The translations under genes and the position numbers were made by a program. A DNA stretch of 64,000 bases, from the NCBI GenBank assembly GCA_023460795.1, contig JAEWPC010000020.1, positions 1 through 64,000 on the forward strand, read 5' to 3'. This document shows positions 33,972 through 41,915 of the stretch, piece by piece; position 1 is the first letter of the stretch, and each line of letters starts with the position of its first letter. The DNA comes from Bacillota bacterium. Its GTDB lineage: Bacteria > Bacillota > Bacilli > Paenibacillales > Paenibacillaceae. The notes below the pieces were generated by a model. That model had not been told where the DNA came from. It saw only the letters and a program-made list of their open reading frames with translations, and did not search any database.

Positions 33972-34838
33972 TTGGAATGGCTGACCCGGATGAGCGATGC
34001 GATCGACGCCATGGAGCGGACGATGGAGGAGCCGCTCGATATCGACAAATTTGCCAAGGCCGCGTATTCGTCCCCGTTTCATTTTCAGAGAATGTTCTGG
34101 ATGCTGACCGGGATGACGGTGGGAGAGTACGTCCGCAAACGCAAGCTGACGCTGGCGGCGCAGGAGCTGGCGAGCTCTTCATCCAAGGTTCTCGATATCG
34201 CGCTGAAGTACGGCTACGACTCGCCGGAGTCGTTCGCGAAAGCGTTCCGCAAGCTGCACGGCATCGCGCCGTCGGATGCCCGCAAGCCTGGCGTCAGCTT
34301 GAAGGCGTTCCCTCGCATATCGTTCCGTATTTCTCTTAAAGGGGATAAGGATATGGATTACAGAATCGTCGAAAAGAATGCGTTCCAAGTCATAGGCAAA
34401 GCAATGGAAGCGACTTCCGTGGAGGGCGAGAACTCGCGGGACATTCCGAAGTTCTGGCAGGAAAGCAATCAGAACGGCACGGTAGACAAGTTGATCTCCC
34501 TAGCAGGCGGGGCCGATGCCACGCTTGGTATCTGCCTGGACATGGTGATGGAGAAAGGTACGTTCACGTACATGATCGCCGTAGAGAATAAGTCCGGAGT
34601 AGAAGCATCTGAAGGGCTTGTCGCGAGGGAGATTCCCGCGCACACCTGGGCCGTGTTCACTTCGATCGGACCGATGCCGAACGCGATCCAAGACGTATGG
34701 GCGAGAGTGTTCCAAGAATGGTTCCCGGCGACGGGCTACGAGCATGCCGGCGGGCCGGAGATGGAGCTGTATCCGGAAGGCGACGTGAACGCCGACGACT
34801 ACCGCTGCGAAGTCTGGGTTCCGATCGTGAAGAGGTAA
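33972..34838 (+). CDS. AraC family regulator with GyrI-like ligand-binding domain
   Basis: The product is 288 residues: two AraC helix-turn-helix motifs at 1-105 (DIDKFAKAAYSSPFHFQRMFWMLTG; DIALKYGYDSPESFAKAFRKLHG) and then a GyrI-like/AraC effector-binding domain (residues 125-288, YRIVEKNAFQVIGKAME ... CEVWVPIVKR) that binds small amphipathic molecules. The order is like Rob/BmrR-type drug or stress sensors. AGGAGGT lies 7 bp before TTG 33972 but only 1 bp before ATG 33966, so TTG is preferred. The VOC gene follows by 4 bp and is probably cotranscribed. Confidence 0.87.
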   Translation: MEWLTRMSDAIDAMERTMEEPLDIDKFAKAAYSSPFHFQRMFWMLTGMTVGEYVRKRKLTLAAQELASSSSKVLDIALKYGYDSPESFAKAFRKLHGIAPSDARKPGVSLKAFPRISFRISLKGDKDMDYRIVEKNAFQVIGKAMEATSVEGENSRDIPKFWQESNQNGTVDKLISLAGGADATLGICLDMVMEKGTFTYMIAVENKSGVEASEGLVAREIPAHTWAVFTSIGPMPNAIQDVWARVFQEWFPATGYEHAGGPEMELYPEGDVNADDYRCEVWVPIVKR

Positions 34839-34842
34839 GGCG

Positions 34843-35208
34843 ATGTTCAAGAAACTGGAATGCGTCTGTCTTCACACCGTCGATATCGAAAGCTCTTTAT
34901 CTTTCTACCGCTTGATGGGGCTAACCGAACGGTGGAGAATTAAGCGTGAACTAGACGGGGGTACCGCATGGAACCTCATCGGTCTGATGTTTCCAGAGCA
35001 GGACAGCTCCGAGCTTGTTCTGAGCGATCATCCCGAGTTTAACTTCACCGAGATAGAAATTTCGGTGGATGACGTTAGACAAACCTATGCCGTGCTAAGC
35101 CGTCATCCGGAGATCCAATGGATACGTACTCCGTTCGCGACCGAATCCGGACACGTTGCCGTGATGGAGGCGCCGGACGGCAACGCGTTCGTACTTGTCG
35201 GTAAGTAA
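34843..35208 (+). CDS. VOC (glyoxalase/bleomycin-resistance) superfamily protein
   Basis: A 121-residue single VOC module: LECVCLHTVDIESSLSFYRLMGL at the start and DPDGN-like EAPDGNAFVLV at the end. His, Glu residues at metal-site positions are partly present. Members are metalloenzymes or antibiotic-binding proteins. It starts 4 bp after the AraC/GyrI gene. Ligand unknown. Confidence 0.82.
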   Translation: MFKKLECVCLHTVDIESSLSFYRLMGLTERWRIKRELDGGTAWNLIGLMFPEQDSSELVLSDHPEFNFTEIEISVDDVRQTYAVLSRHPEIQWIRTPFATESGHVAVMEAPDGNAFVLVGK

Positions 35209-35228
35209 GGCGATGTTGGATGGGCACT

Positions 35229-35265
35229 GCAGAGAGGAAGATCTCTCTGCGATGCTCATTTTTTG
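35229..35265 (+). terminator. Terminator after the VOC gene
   Basis: GCAGAGAG / CTCTCTGC stem at 35229-35250 with TTTTTTG a few bases downstream. Confidence 0.55.
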
Positions 35266-35399
35266 TTTGAATTTATTAGCGGCTTCGCAGGTTTCTTCCG
35301 ACTCGCTTGAGCCCATTTCCAGGCACTTCTATCGAAGGATTGGAGCTCCCGGATTTTCTGTCTCATCTGTTCTTCGTAGACGAATGAATGGTTTAACAT
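35256..35399 (-). CDS. Possible 47-residue basic protein, unknown
   Basis: MLNHSFVYEEQMRQKIRELQ at the start and a lysine-rich tail ending KPLINSNKK, with predicted helical middle. AAGGAA is about 10 bp before the ATG at 35399. It fills the gap between the VOC gene and the WYL gene and overlaps the VOC terminator. Coding is plausible but unproven. Confidence 0.4.
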   Translation of the reverse strand: MLNHSFVYEEQMRQKIRELQSFDRSAWKWAQASRKKPAKPLINSNKK

Positions 35400-35444
35400 C
35401 GCATTCACGTTCCTTCCATAAGTAAAGCTTCGAACGAATTTCAT

Positions 35445-35482
35445 TATAAAAAAAGAAGTATGACAGCAGAGTGTCATACTTC
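35445..35482 (-). terminator. Terminator of the WYL regulator gene
   Basis: Minus-strand stem GAAGTATGACA / TGTCATACTTC with a 6-nt loop followed by TTTTTTTATAA. The WYL stop codon lies inside it. Confidence 0.85.
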
Positions 35483-36391
35483 TTCGTAATGCTTTAACAT
35501 CTTTTCGATTTTCTTCTTCATCTGGTGCCTGAGCGAAGGAGGTTCGAGTATAACCGCGTTCTCGCCGAAGCCGAGCAGTTTTTCGAATAACCAATCGGTG
35601 TCCATAGCCTTCGCTAAGGTTAGCGTAAGCGAGCCGTCGTCGTTTAGCTTTTTGTCGTCCAAATAAAATTCGTCCATCACTCTGGCGAGCGAACCCGACG
35701 AGAAATGAATGACGGCGTGTTCGACCTTCTCTTGACTGTAACTGCCGCCGGTTAAAATCGTATCGGTGCGGATATCGTGGCGCCGTTCGAATGATTCCTG
35801 CATGACAGCAAGCTCGGACATCCTCGTGAGCTTGAATACCCGATAGTCGCTGCGAGAACGACAGTAGCCGTATAGATACCAAGCGTCGTATTTGAACAAT
35901 AGACTGACGGGTTCGACGATTCGGTTCTGGTGCTCGTCCTTGGCATTCATATAGTTGAATTGGACTAGCCTGCCTTCGTTAATGGCTGAGTGGAGAACGC
36001 GGAGCTGAGCGACGTAAGCTTTCCAGCTTCCGATGTCCATCGACAGGCTGGGGGCTCTTCCGGTGTCGGCGTGCACGGTCTTCAGACGCTGAATCGTCTC
36101 CTGAACCTTGTGATCCTGGAATACGGTAGTCGTGCTCTTAAGCAAAGTAAGGAGAGACGCGATATCATCGGATCCGAGCAGGCTCTTATCCATCTTGTAT
36201 TCCTTCATAATCCCGTAACCGCCGTTGACTCCTTGATAGGAGACGACAGGAATGCCTGCCGCGCAGATGGCCTCGATATCCCTGTAAATCGTCCTTTGCG
36301 AAACGCCGTATCTGTCGGCCAATTCCGATGCGGAAACCACTTCATGATTGAGCAGCATATAGGTAATCGATATTAATCTCTCTAGCTTCAG
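35474..36391 (-). CDS. WYL-domain transcriptional regulator (HTH_11 type)
   Basis: About 305 residues: an N-terminal winged helix (LERLISITYMLLNHEVVSAS, then YGVSQRTIYRDI), a central WYL domain (EGRLVQFNYMN ... RIVEPVSLLFKYDAWYLYGYC) and a WCX-type C-terminus. WYL proteins sense nucleotides or DNA damage products and act as repressors or activators. The first ATG (36358) would cut off helix 1 (KLERLISITY). No ATG, GTG or TTG exists between it and the in-frame stop of the upstream gene, and the only candidate is CTG at 36391. The ribosome site is weak, so coupling to the upstream gene is possible. Confidence 0.82.
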   Translation of the reverse strand: MKLERLISITYMLLNHEVVSASELADRYGVSQRTIYRDIEAICAAGIPVVSYQGVNGGYGIMKEYKMDKSLLGSDDIASLLTLLKSTTTVFQDHKVQETIQRLKTVHADTGRAPSLSMDIGSWKAYVAQLRVLHSAINEGRLVQFNYMNAKDEHQNRIVEPVSLLFKYDAWYLYGYCRSRSDYRVFKLTRMSELAVMQESFERRHDIRTDTILTGGSYSQEKVEHAVIHFSSGSLARVMDEFYLDDKKLNDDGSLTLTLAKAMDTDWLFEKLLGFGENAVILEPPSLRHQMKKKIEKMLKHYEEV

Positions 36392-36418
36392 GAGTGGGTC
36401 ACCCGCCTCTGACCTTGT

Positions 36419-37339
36419 TTAGAAGTTGCGATAGACGTAAGGGTCCTTCGGTTGTTCGATCTGCTTGAAGCTGGTCACTTTGAGCACCGGAATCGTCTGT
36501 TTGAACGGTTGATAGAGCTCCGACGTGAGGGTGCCGGTCACTTCGACCCAGTCGTCGTCGCTCAGCTTCGTCCCCTTCGGAAAATCGACCAGCATCCCGA
36601 ACACGCCGGAATCCGCGGCGCAATGGATGAAGCCGAAGCGGAATAGGAAGTAGTGTTCGCCGTCGACCTGTTCGCCTTTGTAGGCAAACCCGGTGAGCGA
36701 GATCTTCTTGTTCATGAACAGGCCGGGATTGTTGTAGATGACTTCCATGCCTTTCATGTAATTATCGTCGCTAAGGGCGATTTCGCTTAGATTGATGAAA
36801 TCGGCAAGCTCTTTGTCCTTGACCTTCTTATAGTTTTCCTTCGAGTAGAACACGCTGGAATCAGGCTTTAGGAACTGATGGTTGCCGGGGTTTTTGTCCG
36901 AGAACGACTCGTCCATCCCCGGGAACGAGAAGCCTTTCGCCTTGACGAAGCTCGAATCAAGCGTCTGTACTGGCAGGAAGATTCCCGTTACGATCGGAAA
37001 AGCGAGAATCAAGTACCCGATCACGCGCTTCCATCGGTAAGGCGATGCGTGCGAGTGGCCGTGGTCGTGGTGGTCGTGGTCGTGCGAATGGTCGTGCGAA
37101 TGGTCGTGGGTATGCGCGGGATCATCGCAATCTTGATGCCGTTGCTCGGCTATGCGCTCGGCAGCTCGCTCGGCTAAGTACATGCGAAGCCCTTCCACCA
37201 AGCTAAGCAATAAAAGCATAACGATGGCGATCGTGGACAAATAGGCGTATTTCGTGTTGATGTACATATTGAGCTTGCCGTCCCAGCGAATTAATAGAAA
37301 CATGAAGGCGAAGCCGAACATGATGTAGAAACGAATCAT
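36419..37339 (-). CDS. YcgQ/TIGR03943-type membrane protein with histidine-rich loop
   Basis: The product has 306 residues. Two N-terminal membrane spans, a loop at about 70-95 with alternating His-Asp pairs (a likely metal buffer), a third span (VIGYLILAFPIVTGIFLPV), then a soluble domain ending in an OB-like segment (DWVEVTGTLTSELYQPF). The family is always paired with the UPF0718 permease encoded just upstream, with which it overlaps by ATGA. The pair is thought to move or chaperone a metal or small anion; substrate uncertain. GGGAGGG is 7 bp before ATG 37339; the much longer upstream frame lies inside the permease gene. Confidence 0.85.
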   Translation of the reverse strand: MIRFYIMFGFAFMFLLIRWDGKLNMYINTKYAYLSTIAIVMLLLLSLVEGLRMYLAERAAERIAEQRHQDCDDPAHTHDHSHDHSHDHDHHDHGHSHASPYRWKRVIGYLILAFPIVTGIFLPVQTLDSSFVKAKGFSFPGMDESFSDKNPGNHQFLKPDSSVFYSKENYKKVKDKELADFINLSEIALSDDNYMKGMEVIYNNPGLFMNKKISLTGFAYKGEQVDGEHYFLFRFGFIHCAADSGVFGMLVDFPKGTKLSDDDWVEVTGTLTSELYQPFKQTIPVLKVTSFKQIEQPKDPYVYRNF

Positions 37340-38316
37340 CCCCATACCCTCCCTACGATAAGCGATCCGATTAAGGTGAACAATGCGGTGAGCGAAATTA
37401 AGACAATAACGAATTTCGTCCGGAACGTGCCGAGCAGCATGAGCGTGTTCTTGATGTCGATCATAGGTCCGAACACCAGAAAGGCGGATAGCGCTCCGGT
37501 CGAGAAAGTCGTGCGGAAGGAGGATGCGATGAACGCATCGGCTTCCGAGCAAAGCGACATGATGAACGCCAAAGCCATCATGATGAGCGATGCGGTGACC
37601 GGGTTGCTGCCAAGATGAAGAAGCGTCGAAGTCGGAACGAAAGTCTGCATGCTGGCCGCGATGAAAGCGCCAAGCACCAAATATTTGCCGACGGAGAAAA
37701 ACTCGTCGATGCTGTGCAGAAGCACGGAATACAGTCTAGCATACCAAGCGGAACGGGAAACATGGACATGAAGATGGGCCGGAGCCTCCGAAGCAGCGGC
37801 GGTTTCCGCCGATGCGTGCAACAGGTGGTTGGTTTGCCGAAGCGGAGGCGTCGGAAACAGCAGGGTGATCGTCAGCGAGACGGCGAGAGCAACCGCGAAC
37901 GCCATGCCGGCGCGGATGGCAGCCATCGTCCAGTCGTTGCCGAAGGCAATGAACGTCGAGAACACGACGATCGGGTTGACGATTGGCCCAGTCAGCATGA
38001 AGGCGATGCCCGCGTTAAGAGGAACTCCTTTGTTCAGCAAACGGCGGGTAATCGGGACGATCCCGCATTCGCAAGAAGGGAAAAAGACGCCGACGCTGCA
38101 GCCAAGGAGCGAGGAGAGCACGCGGCTCTTGGGCATGACGCGCGCGATCCATCGCTCGGTAACGAACGATTGGATGATCCCGGAGATCAGCACGCCTACG
38201 AGAACGAACGGGATCGCTTCCATGATCATGCTTAAGAAAATCGTATTTAACTGGTAGAAAGTCGTCACGTGCGCACCTGCTTCATTCAATTTAATGGCAA
38301 TCTTCGATACTTCCAC
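37336..38316 (-). CDS. UPF0718 permease (YcgR/YraQ family)
   Basis: A polytopic permease of about 310-326 residues with the conserved PSCECGIVPI (CxC) motif, the MLTGPIVNPIVV repeat and CSEADAFIASSF in the second half. It forms an operon with the YcgQ-like gene (4-bp overlap). A GTG at 38316 gives the longest frame but has no close ribosome site; GTG 38268 has AGGTG 7 bp upstream and starts VTTFYQLNTIF, so the true start may be 38268. A 13-bp palindrome (CGTTTTGAAAACG, 38364-38376) upstream could be an operator. Confidence 0.87.
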   Translation of the reverse strand: MEVSKIAIKLNEAGAHVTTFYQLNTIFLSMIMEAIPFVLVGVLISGIIQSFVTERWIARVMPKSRVLSSLLGCSVGVFFPSCECGIVPITRRLLNKGVPLNAGIAFMLTGPIVNPIVVFSTFIAFGNDWTMAAIRAGMAFAVALAVSLTITLLFPTPPLRQTNHLLHASAETAAASEAPAHLHVHVSRSAWYARLYSVLLHSIDEFFSVGKYLVLGAFIAASMQTFVPTSTLLHLGSNPVTASLIMMALAFIMSLCSEADAFIASSFRTTFSTGALSAFLVFGPMIDIKNTLMLLGTFRTKFVIVLISLTALFTLIGSLIVGRVWG

Positions 38317-38367
38317 GCGGTTTCGGTTAATTCCTGCAAAAAAGGATAAAGCTCGCGCGCTTTCGTT

Positions 38368-38395
38368 TTGAAAACGGTCGTGTTCCTGTTACAAT
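38368..38395 (+). promoter_or_regulatory. Promoter of the acidic-linker protein gene
   Basis: TTGAAA (38368-38373), 16-bp spacer, TACAAT (38390-38395). The -35 overlaps a palindrome, CGTTTTGAAAACG. Confidence 0.5.
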
Positions 38396-38427
38396 GGAGG
38401 GAATGAGGTTTACGGGAGGATTATGGG

Positions 38428-39045
38428 TTGAATCAGATCATTACGGTTAACAAAAAGACGGTAAGCGTCAGCTTCACGAATTATTTCGATTCCACGCTCG
38501 GCGAATTTCTATTCCGGCAAGTCATGTGCGACGTGTATATGCCGGGCAACGAGGTCGTTCCGATCGAGCTCGAGAAGGAGCAAATCCGGCTCATTCTCGA
38601 AGCGTTCAAAAATCGCAAAGAGCTTCACGACGAAATTCGCAAAGAAGACATTAAAGGCCAATCCGTCTACGTCATTACGCCGCAAATGCGCTACGATCTG
38701 CGCTGGCTGAAAGGGCCGAAGCCGAAAAAGCCGCTCACGAAGGAAAAGCCCCCAGCCGACGACGATGATGACGATTACGATATTCCAGGCGTTACGACAG
38801 CCACGGAAAACGCGAAACCGGCAGCCCAGCCGCGCGAATTCAAGGATGCTCGCCGCCAATATTTAATGTCGATCGGATTCGTGCTCAACGAATCGACGAA
38901 CAATTGGGTCCGCAAAGGCATTCGCTTCCCGGACGGCAAGATCAACGCGGCTCCGTCGGACGAGCAGTTTATCGACGATATGACAAGGCTGATCGCCGCC
39001 GACGAGCGCAGCCGGCAGAAACGCACGACGGCGAAAAGCGAATAG
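38428..39045 (+). CDS. Unrecognised two-domain protein with acidic linker
   Basis: A 205-residue soluble protein. An N-terminal domain of about 95 residues (KTVSVSFTNYFDSTLGEFLFRQ...) is joined through a proline/lysine and poly-Asp linker (PPADDDDDDYDIP) to a basic C-terminal domain (ARRQYLMSIGFVLNESTNNWVRKGIRFPDGK). The start is TTG, about 9 bp after GGGAGG. Its own promoter and terminator suggest a single-gene unit. I do not recognise the family. Confidence 0.72.
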   Translation: MNQIITVNKKTVSVSFTNYFDSTLGEFLFRQVMCDVYMPGNEVVPIELEKEQIRLILEAFKNRKELHDEIRKEDIKGQSVYVITPQMRYDLRWLKGPKPKKPLTKEKPPADDDDDDYDIPGVTTATENAKPAAQPREFKDARRQYLMSIGFVLNESTNNWVRKGIRFPDGKINAAPSDEQFIDDMTRLIAADERSRQKRTTAKSE

Positions 39046-39057
39046 TTAGATGTGGGT

Positions 39058-39092
39058 AGGGATGAAGCTCCAATGAGCTTTGTCCCTTTTTT
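39058..39092 (+). terminator. Terminator after the acidic-linker gene
   Basis: AGGGATGAAGCTC / GAGCTTTGTCCCT stem (one G.T pair and one mismatch), 4-nt loop, then TTTTTT. Confidence 0.85.
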
Positions 39093-39100
39093 GATTCCTT

Positions 39101-39124
39101 ATATCGATATCCCCTTCGCTCAGG
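39101..39124 (-). repeat. Dispersed repeat A, copy 2
   Basis: Reverse-oriented core CGATATCCCCTTCGCTCAGG directly behind the terminator. No repeat B array accompanies this copy. Confidence 0.7.
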
Positions 39125-39184
39125 TTGCTAGGTACCTATCTTCGTCTTCCGAATAAATTAGGAAGAAGGGCGGAGGTGGATCGT

Positions 39185-39976
39185 ATGCAGGGTAACGGCT
39201 ACGATAACCGGATGGCGATGTTCTTGGCCGCCGTATGCAGCCAGACCTATGCGCAGTTCGAGAATGCGGACGGCAGATTCGTCGTTCCGCATGGCTACCA
39301 AGTCGCGGACGCTTTCGAGGCGAAGTCGTTCGGAGGCGAATGGGAACGGTTCGGCTTCATTTTGGCGTCGGACGATCGTCTCATTCTTGCTTTTCGGGGC
39401 ACGAGCTCCACGACGGATTGGATTTCGGATGCGATCGCGAGCCAAGAGAAATACAAATGCGTCAAAGACGCCGGTTCCACCCATCGCGGCATCTCGGACA
39501 TCTATTACTCCGCTCGTCCGGCAATCGTTCCAGCGTTGAAGAAGCTGTCGTCATCGGGCACAAGGCTGTTCATCACCGGCCACAGCTTAGGCGGCGCTCT
39601 TGCCACGCTCAGCGCGTTGGACATGAAGCAGAACGCCGGGCATCCGCATCCCGTCGTCTATACGTTCGGAGCGCCTCGCGTCGGCAACCCGGAGTTCGCG
39701 CACGCTTACCGGGAGCAGGTGAAGACGAGTTATCGCGTATACAACACATTGGACGCGGTGCCGTTGCTTCCGCCGCAAACGTATAAACCGCCGAGAAAAG
39801 AGACGACCTATCGTTACATGCACGTCAAAGAGGGGATTCCGCTTACTTTCAACAACGGTTCGGTGTCCGCCAACCACGTGATCGGAAGCTATTACAGAGA
39901 TCTCGCGAAGAACGACCCGGCCTATGCCATAGGGCTGGAGAGATATAACCCGGGATTTTCGCCGCCGCTGTCTTAA
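39185..39976 (+). CDS. Class 3 lipase family alpha/beta hydrolase
   Basis: The product is 263 residues, no signal peptide. The nucleophile elbow is GHSLGGA with Ser134. The acid is probably Asp190 (YNTLDAVPLLPP) and the base His231 (SANHVIG). GFILASDDRLILAFRGT supplies the oxyanion strand typical of Lipase_3. Substrate (acylglycerol or another ester) is not predictable and the protein would be cytoplasmic. ATG 39185 has GGAGGTG 6-8 bp upstream; the longer frame from 39125 covers repeat A and was rejected. Confidence 0.87.
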   Translation: MQGNGYDNRMAMFLAAVCSQTYAQFENADGRFVVPHGYQVADAFEAKSFGGEWERFGFILASDDRLILAFRGTSSTTDWISDAIASQEKYKCVKDAGSTHRGISDIYYSARPAIVPALKKLSSSGTRLFITGHSLGGALATLSALDMKQNAGHPHPVVYTFGAPRVGNPEFAHAYREQVKTSYRVYNTLDAVPLLPPQTYKPPRKETTYRYMHVKEGIPLTFNNGSVSANHVIGSYYRDLAKNDPAYAIGLERYNPGFSPPLS

Positions 39977-40099
39977 CGCTTTCCTAAGTCGTATCCAACT
40001 TGCTAAAAGTGCATGAATGTTGCAAAAACATACGAAAAGTTGTGATCTTATGTCTTCCCATACGTCATAATAGCGCTTACAATATAGGCATTTACATTG

Positions 40100-40131
40100 G
40101 AGGTTGTCCGTCTAGGGGCAACCTCTTTCTA
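40100..40131 (+). terminator. Hairpin between lipase and YesM genes
   Basis: GAGGTTGTCC / GGGCAACCTC stem followed by TTTCT. It may end the lipase transcript, or act in the leader of the YesM gene if TTCCCA-17 bp-TACAAT (40055-40083) is its promoter. Confidence 0.45.
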
Positions 40132-40169
40132 ACTGTTCGCCTATCAGGGATGAATGGAGACGAGCGCAG

Positions 40170-41915
40170 ATGCCTAGAGTCAACCTCTTTACGAAAATCG
40201 TCTTAATATTGGTGGTCATGCTGCTCCCGATCATGGGCCTTTATTTTTTCTCCAACCGAACGAGCACGGACGTGCTTCGCGACGAATTGAACGATTCCAA
40301 CACGGATCGCCTTGTCTTTTTCCAGAACCAGGTCGACGCCAACATCTCTTCGATCTCGTTATGGCCGAATCTCCTCATTCACGATCCGGATATCTCCGTG
40401 CTTCGGGATACGTTCAACTTCGCCGGCGGACCGCTCTCTTTGGATATGATTACGCTGATCAACCGAATCCAGAAGAAGCTGAGCATCCAAGAAAACTCCT
40501 CCAACTGGAAAAGCGCCCTCTATATTTATTCTCCGGTGCTAGGCCGAGTCGTATCGTCCAACGACGTAGCCAGCTATGACGACGCGGATTTGAAGCAACG
40601 CATGAAACAAGGCTGGCAGGTGATTCAGGATCCAGACGGCCAATTCCGGTTTTCTCTGTTCACGGCGACTCCCTATAACGCCTTCAACCGGCCGGAGAAC
40701 GCGAACCTGATCATCGAAGTTCAGTTCGATAGCCGCAACATCGCCATGATGCTGGATAAATTCAAGAGCGACGGCCGAAGAGATCCTTTCTTCTATAAGA
40801 AGGATGTCGGCGTCATCTACAGCAGCAGCGCCAACCGTAAGACCGCCGAGGAGCTGATCGGTCTGCTCGAGTCGCACGGCACGATGGAGCTCAGCAATCA
40901 AACCGTCACGCTGGATGGAAAGCGTTATCTCGTGAACACGCAGCGGTCGGACACGACCGAATGGAATTTGATCGACTATATTCCGCTTAACGACGTGATC
41001 GGCCCGATCCGCGAGACGAACCGGATGTTCTATATCACGGTCGGTTCGCTCCTGCTCATGAGCAGCGTGCTCGCCTATGTGCTATACGCGCAGGTGCAAG
41101 CGCCTCTGAAGCAGCTCGTCGGCAGCTTCCATAAGCTGAAGATGGAGGATTATTCGGTACGCCTGAAGCCGAAAGGTAAGGGCGAATTCGGCTTCGTGTT
41201 CATGCGGTTTAACTCGATGGTGACGCAGATCCAAGAGCTGTTCGAGAAAGTGTACTTGGAGCAGATCCACGTGCGGGAAGCGCGGCTGAAGCAGCTGCAA
41301 TCGCAGATCAATCCGCATTTTTTCTATAACTGCTTTTCTTTCATCTCGAGCATGGCGAAGCTGAAGAACAATTCGGCGATCGTCGCCATGTCCGAGAACT
41401 TATCCCACTATTACCGTTATACGACGCGCCAAGAGCGGGATTTCGTCTCGCTGTCCGAGGAGCTGGATTTTGTCGGCAGCTACCTTGAAATCCAGAAGCT
41501 GCGCCGCAATCAACTCAAGGTCAGCATCGAGCTGCCGCCGCGCTTGCGCAAGATCGAGATTCCGCCGCTTATCGTGCAGCCGCTCGTCGAGAATGCCGTG
41601 CTTCACGGCATCGAGGAGAAATCCGGCGAGGGGTTAATCCAATTGACCGTATCCGAGGTTCAAGGGCAATATCGGATTATCGTGGACGATAACGGGCGAG
41701 GGATGGACGAGGCGGGACGCAGGGAGCTGGCGCGCCGGCTGTCGGCGCCGATGGACGACAAGACGGGCTGCGGGCTATGGAACGTCAATCAACGGATGCA
41801 GCTGCGTTTCGGAGAGAGATCGGGATTATCGATCGAGGAGTCGCCGTTCGGCGGGTTACGAGTGACGCTCTACTGGCAAGGCGATAACACATCGGCGGGG
41901 GAGGGAGCGGCATGA
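40170..41915 (+). CDS. YesM-type sensor histidine kinase (galactan operon)
   Basis: A 581-residue membrane kinase: TM1 at about 9-28, a large extracytoplasmic Cache-like domain, TM2 around 290-312, HAMP, His_kinase motif QINPHFFYNC with phospho-acceptor His383, and a GHKL ATPase (VENAVLHGIEEKSG; DDNGRGMDEAG). This HPK7/LytS-like class is normally paired with YesN regulators and sugar ABC systems. Its stop overlaps the next start (ATGA). It probably senses galacto-oligosaccharides or the loaded binding protein. Confidence 0.92.
   Translation: MPRVNLFTKIVLILVVMLLPIMGLYFFSNRTSTDVLRDELNDSNTDRLVFFQNQVDANISSISLWPNLLIHDPDISVLRDTFNFAGGPLSLDMITLINRIQKKLSIQENSSNWKSALYIYSPVLGRVVSSNDVASYDDADLKQRMKQGWQVIQDPDGQFRFSLFTATPYNAFNRPENANLIIEVQFDSRNIAMMLDKFKSDGRRDPFFYKKDVGVIYSSSANRKTAEELIGLLESHGTMELSNQTVTLDGKRYLVNTQRSDTTEWNLIDYIPLNDVIGPIRETNRMFYITVGSLLLMSSVLAYVLYAQVQAPLKQLVGSFHKLKMEDYSVRLKPKGKGEFGFVFMRFNSMVTQIQELFEKVYLEQIHVREARLKQLQSQINPHFFYNCFSFISSMAKLKNNSAIVAMSENLSHYYRYTTRQERDFVSLSEELDFVGSYLEIQKLRRNQLKVSIELPPRLRKIEIPPLIVQPLVENAVLHGIEEKSGEGLIQLTVSEVQGQYRIIVDDNGRGMDEAGRRELARRLSAPMDDKTGCGLWNVNQRMQLRFGERSGLSIEESPFGGLRVTLYWQGDNTSAGEGAA

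Noticed and set aside
37055..37125. Simple-sequence repeat of GTCGTG-like units
   Set aside because: It is the coding sequence for the His-Asp-rich loop of the YcgQ-like protein; the repetition follows from His/Asp codons.
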